Of a DNA stretch of 64,000 nucleotides, positions 53,014 through 61,000 are shown in pieces. A program made the position numbers and the translations under genes. Each line of letters begins with the position of its first letter. Within the stretch, counting starts at the first letter, position 1. Source of the DNA: Candidatus Segatella intestinihominis (GTDB lineage Bacteria > Bacteroidota > Bacteroidia > Bacteroidales > Bacteroidaceae); NCBI GenBank assembly GCA_900548535.1, contig URLG01000003.1, positions 1-64,000 of the forward strand. Reading direction: 5' to 3'. Under the pieces are notes generated by a model. That model saw nothing but the letters and a program-made list of their open reading frames with translations. It was not told the origin of the DNA and ran no database searches.

Positions 53014-53183
53014 CTCTTAAAAACATGCTTTCTGCCACTTTTCCTAGGGACTTTTATTTTTTAAGGAATTAGGCTTCTAGATATACAACTATACTTAAAA
53101 GTAAAATATCTAGACTTTCCACATTACTTTCAGAGCATTCATATCACGAATGTTAAAATATTAAGCTAAGTGTAAAAAAAACT

Positions 53184-53249
53184 AACTCATAGTTTTAACA
53201 CTCAATACTCATAGCTTTGTGACCTACAACTCATAGTTTTGCTAGGGAA
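53184..53249. repeat. Three 22-bp tandem units (array E)
   Basis: AACTCATAGTTTT, TACTCATAGCTTT and AACTCATAGTTTT begin at 53184, 53206 and 53228, exactly 22 bp apart, with divergent 9-bp spacers. Confidence 0.7.
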
Positions 53250-53296
53250 AAGACATCAAACTGTACGGTTGAAAACATAGTACTATAGCAAGAAAT

Positions 53297-53331
53297 ACTG
53301 GGAGGGCAGGTTAGTTACCTGCCCTCCCAGT
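53297..53331. repeat. Perfect palindrome of the CTGGGAGGGCAGGT repeat family
   Basis: ACTGGGAGGGCAGGT (53297-53311) and its exact complement (53317-53331) with a 5-nt loop. Half-units of the same family lie at 5041-5057 and 20349-20365. Confidence 0.85.
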
Positions 53332-53332
53332 G

Positions 53333-53459
53333 AAAAAACATGGGACAAATTGAATTTGTCCCAAATATTTGTCCCAGGGCATATAATCATCTGTTATGCA
53401 AGACGTTATACAGCCTGGGACATTGGGACGGGACAAATTCAATTTGTCCCATGTTTTTT
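53333..53459. repeat. 127-bp element with 30-bp perfect terminal inverted repeats
   Basis: The ends 53333-53362 and 53430-53459 are perfect inverted repeats. Each contains the palindrome GGGACAAATT-N-AATTTGTCCC. A further inner pair, TGTCCCAGG/CCTGGGACA (53370-53378 and 53414-53422), makes the whole unit nest like a MITE or a large hairpin. The short frames through it are by-products. It lies downstream of the TonB receptor gene and may end its transcript. Confidence 0.85.
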
Positions 53460-53530
53460 TATTATAGTGATAAGGAGATTTCATTTTCCGCAGAAAAACA
53501 CTTTCTATTACCCTATAATTCAGATAGTTA

Positions 53531-55708
53531 TTAGAATAACTTCACGAGTCGGTCGATATCCACTGATACACCCACAGTGTAGGTTCTGCCAGTGGTCATC
53601 GCTGAGCTCCAATAATATGCCTTTGGGGTATAATTGAAGAGGTTATCCACCGTGAAGTTGACATTCACTGCATCCAAGAGGCGATTCTGGAGAGTGAACT
53701 TCCAGAGCTGATAGCTGCTGTCGTGCTTCTCTATCTTGGTATCTGGCGCAGCCAAATATCTGCCCGAGAGGGCGGCATTGAGACGATAGAAGGAGCAGAG
53801 CTGTCGGTCATAGTCCAGGCGCCAAGTGGCTGAGTGAGGGCGAGGCTGGGAGAACTGGGAGTCCACGCTTCTGCCACCCACATGGAGATAACTATAGGCG
53901 AGTTTCACACCGAGTCCCATATCCGAGCGATACTGGGCGCTGAAGTCTACTCCACTCACCTTCACGCCATCCTCATTGCAGTAGCGAGAAGCCACGTCAG
54001 GCTGTCCCTCGCCCGGCTGATAGTCCTCATAATCCTCGGTGGTGATGCGCTTGTCATACTTGTTGTAGTAGCCCATCAGGGTAAGGCTATACTGACCGCC
54101 CAGGAAGCCTGCGCTCTTGATTCTGCCGGAATGCTCCAGCGCCAGATTGAAGTTGTTGCTCTTCTCTGGCTTCAGGTCTGGATTGCCATAGATCATCTGC
54201 ATGCCCGCCATGTCGAAACTCATGTACATCTCCTTCAGGGTAGGCGCACGGAATCCGCCCGCATAGTTGGCACGGATGGAAAAGCCCTTCCACTTGGTCA
54301 TCAGCGCCAAGCGAGCCGTGGTGGCATTCTGCTTGGAGGCAGAGTAATAGTCATGGCGAAGACTAGCCACGATGTTGAGCCACTTCAATGGGTTGTAGTC
54401 GAACTGGGCGAAGGCATCCATCGAGTTCTGCGAATGCGATGTATTGTCGGCAAACTGATAGGTGGTGAGATAATCGTTCATGAAATCGCCACCCACGGTG
54501 AGCGTATTGGCTCCGAAGATGTGAGAATAGAGGGCATGAGCCACGTTCTGTCGATTGGTGTAATCGTGGTCGTGAGTACGCTCATCATTCACATATCGAG
54601 CCTTGTCATACTGGTCGAAGCCGTAAGAAATCTCCAGATTGTCGTTCTTGGAGAGCTCCATCACAGCCTTCAGTCCGGCGGTATAGTCCTTGTAATGATC
54701 ATCGTAGTTGCTGCGATTGCTGATGCGAGCGAAGTAGCCGCCCCTGCCAATGAGCTTCACCTTGTCGGAGAACTTGTAGGTGAGACGCTCCTTCACATTG
54801 AAGGTCTCGCCGCCATAGATATTGATGATGTTAGACTCCTTGTCCAATGGACTGGTCAGTTTCACTTCATCGGATGTAGTGCGCTGCAGAGTGGTCTGAG
54901 AGTTCCACTTGCCTGCATTGAAACTGAAGTTGCCGCCATGGCGCCACTCCTTGTTGAATGAGTTGTAGCGAGTATTCACATTGGCAGTCCAAGGCTCGCT
55001 GTTCTCACGAGAGATGATGTTGACCACACCTGCCACGGCATTGGCGCCATAGAGGGCAGATGCAGCACCTTTCACGATCTCGATGCGCCCCACATTGTCC
55101 AGATTCAAGCGAGAGTAGTCCACATTGTCCATCGTCTCTCCAGCCAAGCGTTCGCCATCCACGAGGAAGAGCACGGCATTTCCACCGAAACCATTCATAT
55201 TGAGCGATGTCTCCTGATTCATGGCATAGCCGAATTCCAGACCCGGCATCTGCTCGGTGAGAAGATCCTGGATATTAGTGGCATCTGCTATCTTGATGTC
55301 ATTGGCTGTGATGAGTCGGGTCACCACAGGGGCATCCTTCAGAGCCTTAGGAGTGCGGGTGGCAGTAACCACCACCTGGTCCAGCGCTGTGGCATCAGGC
55401 ACCAGTCGGAGCACATGCTGCTCGCCCTTCTTCTTGTCGTCCGTCTTGAGAATGAAAGTCCGGGTCTGGAATCCCACATAGCTCACCTTCACTCTCACCG
55501 CATCGTCCTTGCTGTAAGGTATGCGGAAGTATCCATCCTCATCAGTGGTAACGCCCTCCTTGCTGTGCATCAGCTGCACGGTGGCTCCCACTAAAGGAGC
55601 GCCCGAATCATCGAGCACTCTACCCACGACATCGCCCTGGGTCTCAGCCTTCAGATTCAGGCACATTCCTGAAAGGATTAGAAATATTGCAAGTATCTTA
55701 TGTTTCAT
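53531..55708 (-). CDS. TonB-dependent outer-membrane receptor, probably heme/siderophore (HmuR-like)
   Basis: 725 residues. A signal peptide (MKHKILAIFLILSGMCLNLKA) is followed by a carboxypeptidase-regulatory-like domain (about 25-108, GRVLDDSGAPLVGATVQL). The plug follows (VVVTATRTPKALKDAPVVTR at about 112-131, through ALYGANAVAGVVNIIS near 218-233), then a 22-strand-type barrel ending in the terminal aromatic (VSVDIDRLVKLF). It imports a large ligand with energy from TonB-ExbBD. It is the last gene of a minus-strand block with HmuS/T/U/V-like genes, so heme or a related porphyrin is the likely ligand. That is inferred from context. Confidence 0.88.
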   Translation of the reverse strand: MKHKILAIFLILSGMCLNLKAETQGDVVGRVLDDSGAPLVGATVQLMHSKEGVTTDEDGYFRIPYSKDDAVRVKVSYVGFQTRTFILKTDDKKKGEQHVLRLVPDATALDQVVVTATRTPKALKDAPVVTRLITANDIKIADATNIQDLLTEQMPGLEFGYAMNQETSLNMNGFGGNAVLFLVDGERLAGETMDNVDYSRLNLDNVGRIEIVKGAASALYGANAVAGVVNIISRENSEPWTANVNTRYNSFNKEWRHGGNFSFNAGKWNSQTTLQRTTSDEVKLTSPLDKESNIINIYGGETFNVKERLTYKFSDKVKLIGRGGYFARISNRSNYDDHYKDYTAGLKAVMELSKNDNLEISYGFDQYDKARYVNDERTHDHDYTNRQNVAHALYSHIFGANTLTVGGDFMNDYLTTYQFADNTSHSQNSMDAFAQFDYNPLKWLNIVASLRHDYYSASKQNATTARLALMTKWKGFSIRANYAGGFRAPTLKEMYMSFDMAGMQMIYGNPDLKPEKSNNFNLALEHSGRIKSAGFLGGQYSLTLMGYYNKYDKRITTEDYEDYQPGEGQPDVASRYCNEDGVKVSGVDFSAQYRSDMGLGVKLAYSYLHVGGRSVDSQFSQPRPHSATWRLDYDRQLCSFYRLNAALSGRYLAAPDTKIEKHDSSYQLWKFTLQNRLLDAVNVNFTVDNLFNYTPKAYYWSSAMTTGRTYTVGVSVDIDRLVKLF

Positions 55709-55732
55709 CTAATCTGATTTCTATAGAGAAAT

Positions 55733-56215
55733 TTACTTCTTTGTAGCGTCAGAGGTGCAATTCATCACTAATGGCATTGAGCCATACTTCATAGCAAACT
55801 CGATGTGCATCTTGCCATTGGCAAAAGTAGCCTTGATAGCTGTTTTAGAGATGCTCTTACCGCTCTCCAAGGTCTGGTCGAATGTAGACTCAGGGATTGA
55901 GAAAGAACCATTGGAACCAGTTACCAGAAGATTCTTCACCGTGATGGATGGCAATGCCATAGGAGCCTCACCGAAAGCTGGGAGAATGACGTTGACATGG
56001 TTATCGTCTACCTTCTCTATCTTGAAAGTCATGTTAGAACTGGTAGATTCAGAAGAGCCAACTTTCACTGTCATATCGCCTTCGTATGTACCTACCACTT
56101 CAGCTGCCGCTGCTGTAGTCTTGTCATCGTCATCATCACTGCTGCAAGCGCTGAAAGTTACACACATTGCTACCAAAGCCAACATCATGGCCATCATTGT
56201 CTTAAACTTTTTCAT
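55733..56215 (-). CDS. Calycin-like lipoprotein in the heme block
   Basis: 160 residues with a lipoprotein signal (MKKFKTMMAMMLALVAMCVT then FSAC, Cys 24) and an acidic SSDDDDDK linker. One beta-rich domain of about 120 residues follows (VVGTYEGDMTVKVG, MTFKIEKVDDNHVNVILP, KMHIEFAMKYGSMPLVMNCTS). It has the pattern of the calycin-like domain found in Bacteroidota lipoproteins. It sits 24 bp before the TonB receptor gene, where P. gingivalis has the hemophore HmuY. It may be the surface ligand-binding partner of the receptor, but it is not a recognisable HmuY. Confidence 0.7.
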   Translation of the reverse strand: MKKFKTMMAMMLALVAMCVTFSACSSDDDDDKTTAAAAEVVGTYEGDMTVKVGSSESTSSNMTFKIEKVDDNHVNVILPAFGEAPMALPSITVKNLLVTGSNGSFSIPESTFDQTLESGKSISKTAIKATFANGKMHIEFAMKYGSMPLVMNCTSDATKK

Positions 56216-56284
56216 TTTTCTTAATCTTTTTCTTTTAGTTACTTATTATTATGCTTTAATTATTCTCTCTAACATCGGTGGATA

Positions 56285-56629
56285 TTACTTATCCTCAGGC
56301 ACATAGATAATCTCGCCATTCTCCAGCTGGTAGGCGATGCCCACCTTCTTGCCCTTGTTGCCCGACTTCTTGCTCTGGTCCTCGGAAGGGGTATAGCGAT
56401 TGATCTTCTGTCCGTCCTTGGTGATGATCTCCATGTTTTCCTTGCCAGGGTTCTTCACCATGGTGAAGTCTTCCTTGCTAAACATTTCGGTCATGCTATA
56501 GCGGGTTACGAGCGCCACCATCAGTGCTACGGCAAATACCATCGCCACATCAAAGAGGTTGCTCACCACGCTCATTGGGTCGTCGTCCTCGCCATCGTGC
56601 GAGAGGCGGCTTCTGCGTCTTTGTCTCAT
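56285..56629 (-). CDS. DUF2149 family protein (HmuV-like, ExbD-type)
   Basis: 114 residues. A basic N-terminus (MRQRRRSRLSHDGEDDD), one transmembrane helix (about 25-42, VSNLFDVAMVFAVALMVAL) and a C-terminal periplasmic domain (KINRYTPSEDQ...GIAYQLENGEIIYVPEDK). This single-helix layout resembles ExbD/TolR, and DUF2149 follows the ExbB-like gene in Bacteroidota heme operons. It is likely the partner of the 56665-57255 product in an energising complex in the inner membrane. Confidence 0.8.
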   Translation of the reverse strand: MRQRRRSRLSHDGEDDDPMSVVSNLFDVAMVFAVALMVALVTRYSMTEMFSKEDFTMVKNPGKENMEIITKDGQKINRYTPSEDQSKKSGNKGKKVGIAYQLENGEIIYVPEDK

Positions 56630-56649
56630 AAATTATTACTATTGAATTC

Positions 56650-56677
56650 TTCACTCTTCGTTATTCACTCTTCACTT
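56650..56677. repeat. Heptad repeat TTCACTC/TTCGTTA overlapping the ExbB-like stop
   Basis: Units TTCACTC, TTCGTTA, TTCACTC and TTCACTT. The final codons (VSEE) and TGA stop of the ExbB-like gene are written in this array. It is the same unit type as 19311-19338. Confidence 0.75.
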
Positions 56678-57255
56678 ACAAGGTCTGCCATAAACTCCAA
56701 GTTACTCATGTCCTCTGTATACCAGCGATTCTTGGTCTGCTTGGTCACGAAACCGATGGCAGCAGAGAACAAGCCCACTACGGTAGTGGCGAAGGCTACC
56801 TGCATATTGTAAGCCATCGAAGCGATATCGCCCGTAGAGAGACCCACCAAGGCAGGACCCATCGGAATCAGGGTACCCATCAAGCCGAGCATCGGACCCA
56901 TCTTGAGGAGGGTAGATGGCAGGGAGAGGTCCTTGTCCACAAACTGAGCATACTGGTCAAGCACGCGGTTCACCTGCGCCTTGCTCTCTCTGACGCTTAC
57001 CATCTTCTTCATGTAAGCCACGATGACTGCCTGCTTGTTCTTAGGCAATCTATCGCCAAGAGAGTCGATGTTATCCAGGCCCAGCTCATTCATCTGCTCA
57101 CGAATCTCAGCCCCCGTCTTGCGCTTCACGAGATACTGTCCGAAGAAACCTCCCAACAGCAAGAGAGCTCGCAAGAAGAAGAAAATCAACAATACTACCA
57201 CTGGGACCAACATGCCTGTGGAAATCCAAAACAATACGTCTGATATGTAATTCAT
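56665..57255 (-). CDS. MotA/TolQ/ExbB proton-channel family protein (HmuU-like)
   Basis: 196 residues with three membrane segments: about 10-32, then GPMLGLMGTLIPMGPALVGL (near 118-137) and MAYNMQVAFATTVVGLFSAA (near 146-165). The last two are the conserved ExbB/TolQ helices with the Pro-Met-Gly and Thr positions. It probably forms a proton-driven motor with the DUF2149 protein encoded next. The cytoplasmic loop (45-115) is charged. It lies between the HmuT-like and HmuV-like genes. The C-terminal VSEE is encoded by a heptad array. Confidence 0.86.
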   Translation of the reverse strand: MNYISDVLFWISTGMLVPVVVLLIFFFLRALLLLGGFFGQYLVKRKTGAEIREQMNELGLDNIDSLGDRLPKNKQAVIVAYMKKMVSVRESKAQVNRVLDQYAQFVDKDLSLPSTLLKMGPMLGLMGTLIPMGPALVGLSTGDIASMAYNMQVAFATTVVGLFSAAIGFVTKQTKNRWYTEDMSNLEFMADLVSEE

Positions 57256-57258
57256 TTT

Positions 57259-57293
57259 TTAATTTATAATTTACAATTAATAATGTATAATTG
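57259..57293. repeat. Heptad repeat TTAATTT/ATAATTT, five units
   Basis: TTAATTT, ATAATTT, ACAATTA, ATAATGT, ATAATTG directly upstream of the ExbB-like start. Confidence 0.65.
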
Positions 57294-57328
57294 GGGGCTA
57301 GCGCATGATATCCTGCTGCTAATTCTGA

Positions 57329-58024
57329 TTATATCTTGCTGCTAGCCTTTTGCATTCTGATGCGATATACGCCGATGCCGATGGCCATGCCCACGATGAC
57401 GATGGCTATGACTCCGAGCAAAGCCTGCGCATCGAAGCTATTGATGCCTGCCACTGCCGTGCGTCCATTCACCGTTCCGATGATGCCCATCAAGCCGAGC
57501 AACACCTCTACCAGGAAGAGAAGCTCCAGGCGGATGGGGCGTTCTGGCAAGAGCCATCGCATCCCGTAAGTCAAGGCTGGCGTCAGCACGAGCAAGATGA
57601 CCGCAAGCACCCACGCCACTACCTGGAACGACATGCCCGGCAAGAGGAAGATGCTCATCACCAAGAGGCTAAACAGCACTGGGAACACCAGCAACCCTGG
57701 GAAATACTTCAGGAAGATGAAGAACATCCACTTCCTGCGACTCACATACTCCGATGTCTTCAGGTCTACATGGTGCACACAGAAGAGCATCGTCAGTGCC
57801 ACATCCACACTCAGCAGCACAGCCATGTCGAGCATCAACTTCTGGTCGGCTATCCAAGCCGCAATCTGCGTCTTCGACTGCTCGATGGCAAGTGGCCAGG
57901 TCATTCCCACGAAGAAGGCTACGAGCACCGAGATGATCATAATCTCCTTCACTCCGTGGAAGGTCTGCTTCAGCACAAAACTGAAGCAAACCAATATCAT
58001 CATTACTAAAACTAATGTCTCCAC
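57329..58024 (-). CDS. HmuT-like inner-membrane protein
   Basis: 231 residues from a GTG at 58024 (VETLVLVMMILVCFSFVLKQ). The frame runs on to 58078, but those 18 codons (SLYIIHYKLYIKI) come from a heptad repeat. An ATG at residue 8 or 9 is also possible. About six hydrophobic helices are visible. The last two (FLVEVLLGLMGIIGTVNGRT and ALLGVIAIVIVGMAIGIGVY) recall the ExbB fold. The gene sits between HmuS-like and ExbB-like genes, the place of hmuT in P. gingivalis. The molecular role is not known. Confidence 0.7.
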   Translation of the reverse strand: METLVLVMMILVCFSFVLKQTFHGVKEIMIISVLVAFFVGMTWPLAIEQSKTQIAAWIADQKLMLDMAVLLSVDVALTMLFCVHHVDLKTSEYVSRRKWMFFIFLKYFPGLLVFPVLFSLLVMSIFLLPGMSFQVVAWVLAVILLVLTPALTYGMRWLLPERPIRLELLFLVEVLLGLMGIIGTVNGRTAVAGINSFDAQALLGVIAIVIVGMAIGIGVYRIRMQKASSKI

Positions 58025-58030
58025 TATTTT

Positions 58031-58065
58031 AATGTATAATTTATAATGAATAATGTATAATGAGG
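58031..58065. repeat. Heptad repeat AATGTAT, five units
   Basis: AATGTAT, AATTTAT, AATGAAT, AATGTAT, AATGAGG, between the HmuS-like stop and the HmuT-like start. Confidence 0.75.
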
Positions 58066-58083
58066 CATGCGCCATCAAAACAT

Positions 58084-61000
58084 TTATTCTTCACTTTGCT
58101 TTCTACGACGGCGTACTAGGACGAGCAATAAGACGATGGCTACCACGACGATGGCTGCCACTACGATGCCACTCACCACGGTGGTGGTCTTCTGAGCCTC
58201 ATCGCTCAGTGTCTCCTTCTTCATCACCATGCCCTTGTCATTACTCTTGCTTGCAGCCTCGGCATCACGTATCTGCTCCACGTTCTGCTGATACTCCTTG
58301 GCACTAGCCGCATCGCTCTTGGATGCGATATAGTCGCGGAGCTTAGCGTTGTTGCAAACGAAGCCCGAGCAAGATGGCTTATACTTATTCACCGTCTCGG
58401 TGTGCAGTTGGGCGATGTCCTTGAGTTGCTGAGGGGTAGCTTTCCACATACCCTTGCGAGCACTCTCCATCATCACAGCCGTCATCTCCATCAGGGCGGC
58501 AGGGTTCTGCTTGTCAAAGTATTCCTTGGTGCCGAGATGGTACTTGTCCTTGACATATACATTATATATCTCGTCCCACATTTCCTTGTCTATCGCCTTT
58601 GGCTTCATCACATTCCAGCCGTAGGTGTTCTTCACCAACTCTGCAAATCCATCTGCGCTGCTGGCTCCGCCCTTCATCTTCTCCTTGATATAGGCTGGAT
58701 TGAAGAGAGTGGTACGGCTCTCCACTCCGAGAGCTTCCTTCACCTCTTGCATACGCATATTGTTGTGGTTGCGATAGTCGGCGAGATAAGCATCCGGATC
58801 TTTACCGGTTACGTTGCGCACAGCGAGGTTCATACCTCCCATAAACTCATATACATGATCGAGACTCAAAGCACCCCAGGTATTGCTCTGTCGTGGCTGA
58901 ACTACCACATCGGTACGGGTCAGCGCTGCCTCGAAAGCAGCCTTGCGAACGGTTTCCCAGTTCTTCTCATCACCGTAGTAGGCACCCATATTGTTCATAT
59001 AGACCTCGGCAATCTGACTCTCCTTATCCCAGCGGTCGCCTGCGGTTACCATCTCCTGGATACCGGTACCATAGTTGCCGTTTACGCCACCAAACACTCG
59101 ATACATACTTACCTCGCGGGCCTCCTTTGGCGACATACCCTTCTCTACGAGGACTCGTTCCGATTCGGTAACACCGGCTTTCACCAGGTTGTCATACTTG
59201 TCACCCTTGGCATTTGCTGCCATCTCTATCGCCTTGTTGATGAGGAAGAGACGGGATGCTGCCAGGTCGCGGAGCTGACCGGAAGTCTGAACCACGACAT
59301 CGATGCGAGGACGGCCCAACTGCTTGGATGGGATAAGACGCAGATCGGTAACACGACCGAAGGCATCTCTTACCGGTTCTACACCGAGCATATAGAGAAT
59401 CTGAGCGATGGTAGCACCCTCTGTTTCGATAAACTCGCTACTCCAGAGTGTGTAGCTCACCTTACGAGGATATTCCCCCTTATGTCGCTCGCAATACATC
59501 TTGATGGTATTGTCGCAAAGTTCCTTCGCCTTCTCCCAGGCATCCTCCGAAGGTGTATTCTCCACATTGATGGAGAAGAGGTTTCTACCGGTAGGCAGGG
59601 TGTTTGGATTCACAATCAGATCACCACCAGGAGATGGAGCGGTAAAGCCGCCATTCAGGGCATTCATCAGAGAAGACATCTCGTTGAGCGGACTCTGACG
59701 GAGCGCCTCCGAATACTTGCCTACATTCTGCAAGGCATGCTCTACGGTAGTAATCGCCTGAGCCAGATGAATCTGCTGACGAGTATATTTAGGTGCCTTC
59801 GACATCATCATACCCTTATCTTTAGAAGATTTCTGAGATGCTTTGCCCTTGCCGGCTTTCGCCATCTTCACCTTCTTCAAACCCTCCTGATACCATTTCT
59901 GTCCCTTCTTGATGGCTTCCATCATCTTGTCAGGGAAGCGACCAGTCTGCTCCATCTTCTCAAAAGCCTCACGACTCATCTGCGGAATTTTCTTCTTGTG
60001 GGAAACCTTGGCAGCACGGAGCTCGCTTACCGTACGGTGGTCCACCTTCTTCGGCTTCGCCTCCTTCGCTCCACCCATCTGGTCTGCCATCTGCATCATC
60101 ATCTGGATAGGATCCGGAGCTGCCTGCATCGCCTCTACCTTACGGGCCATCTGGAGTTCGGCAGGAGTGATTCCTACATAACGGCAGATGTATTCATCAG
60201 AAACCGAGGCTGAACCCAGAAGCTGGGTAACGGTATTGCGTGCCTTGCTCAGATAGAGACGGTCGAAAAGCTGCTTATGCTTCTCAACACCCTCCTGGGC
60301 TCGACCTTTCAACTTATCTACTGCCAGCATTCCGTAGGCAATAGGATCTGTAGCCATCGCATAGACACTGGTGCGGACATCATCATTATCGTATGGCACA
60401 CCCAGAGTATAGAGTTTACCGGTAATCTTCTCGTTTGCCAACTCTTCTGCAAAGTTCTCTACTCTCGCAATTTCATCTGCAGAATAAGGCTTGTTCATCT
60501 GCTTGGCATCGAGCCCCAGTTCACGGGCGATTCCCATCTTCACGGTCAGCGCCTTCACTTTCAGCGACTGTTCGGTAGATGCCTTCTTTTCGTAAGACTG
60601 GATGGCATCGCTCAACTGCTTATAGGTCTGTCGCAACTCGCTCTCCTTGAAAGGAGGAGTGAGATAGCTCTGGGTCTGGGCATAGGTGCGTCGCTTGGCT
60701 ATCATCGCCTCGCCCACATTGCTGATGGTATATATATAAAGATGTGGAAGAGTGCCGATGAGACGGTCGCTCCAGTCGTTGCTGTCCAGTGCCACCTGCT
60801 TGCGAGGGGTATACTCCAGCGAACCGTGGGTTCCGAAGTGGATGAGCGCATCGGCATGAAATCCATAGCGAGCCCAGAGATAAGAGGCAACATAGGTGTA
60901 AGGAGGTGCCTGGTCGGTGCCATGCACAATCTTGAAGGAGTCGCCTCCCACGCCTGCCATCACCTGTGGAAGCAGAGCCACATTACCGAACTGCAGTCTT

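Noticed and set aside
53340..53637. Short frames of 64 and 95 codons in the 53.3-53.6 kb gap
   Set aside because: They run through the inverted-repeat element and into the TonB receptor 3' end, and their sequence is the translated palindrome.
58402..60213. A 603-codon plus-strand frame opposite hmuS
   Set aside because: It has His/Leu-rich composition typical of antisense shadows, and hmuS is supported by motifs and promoter.
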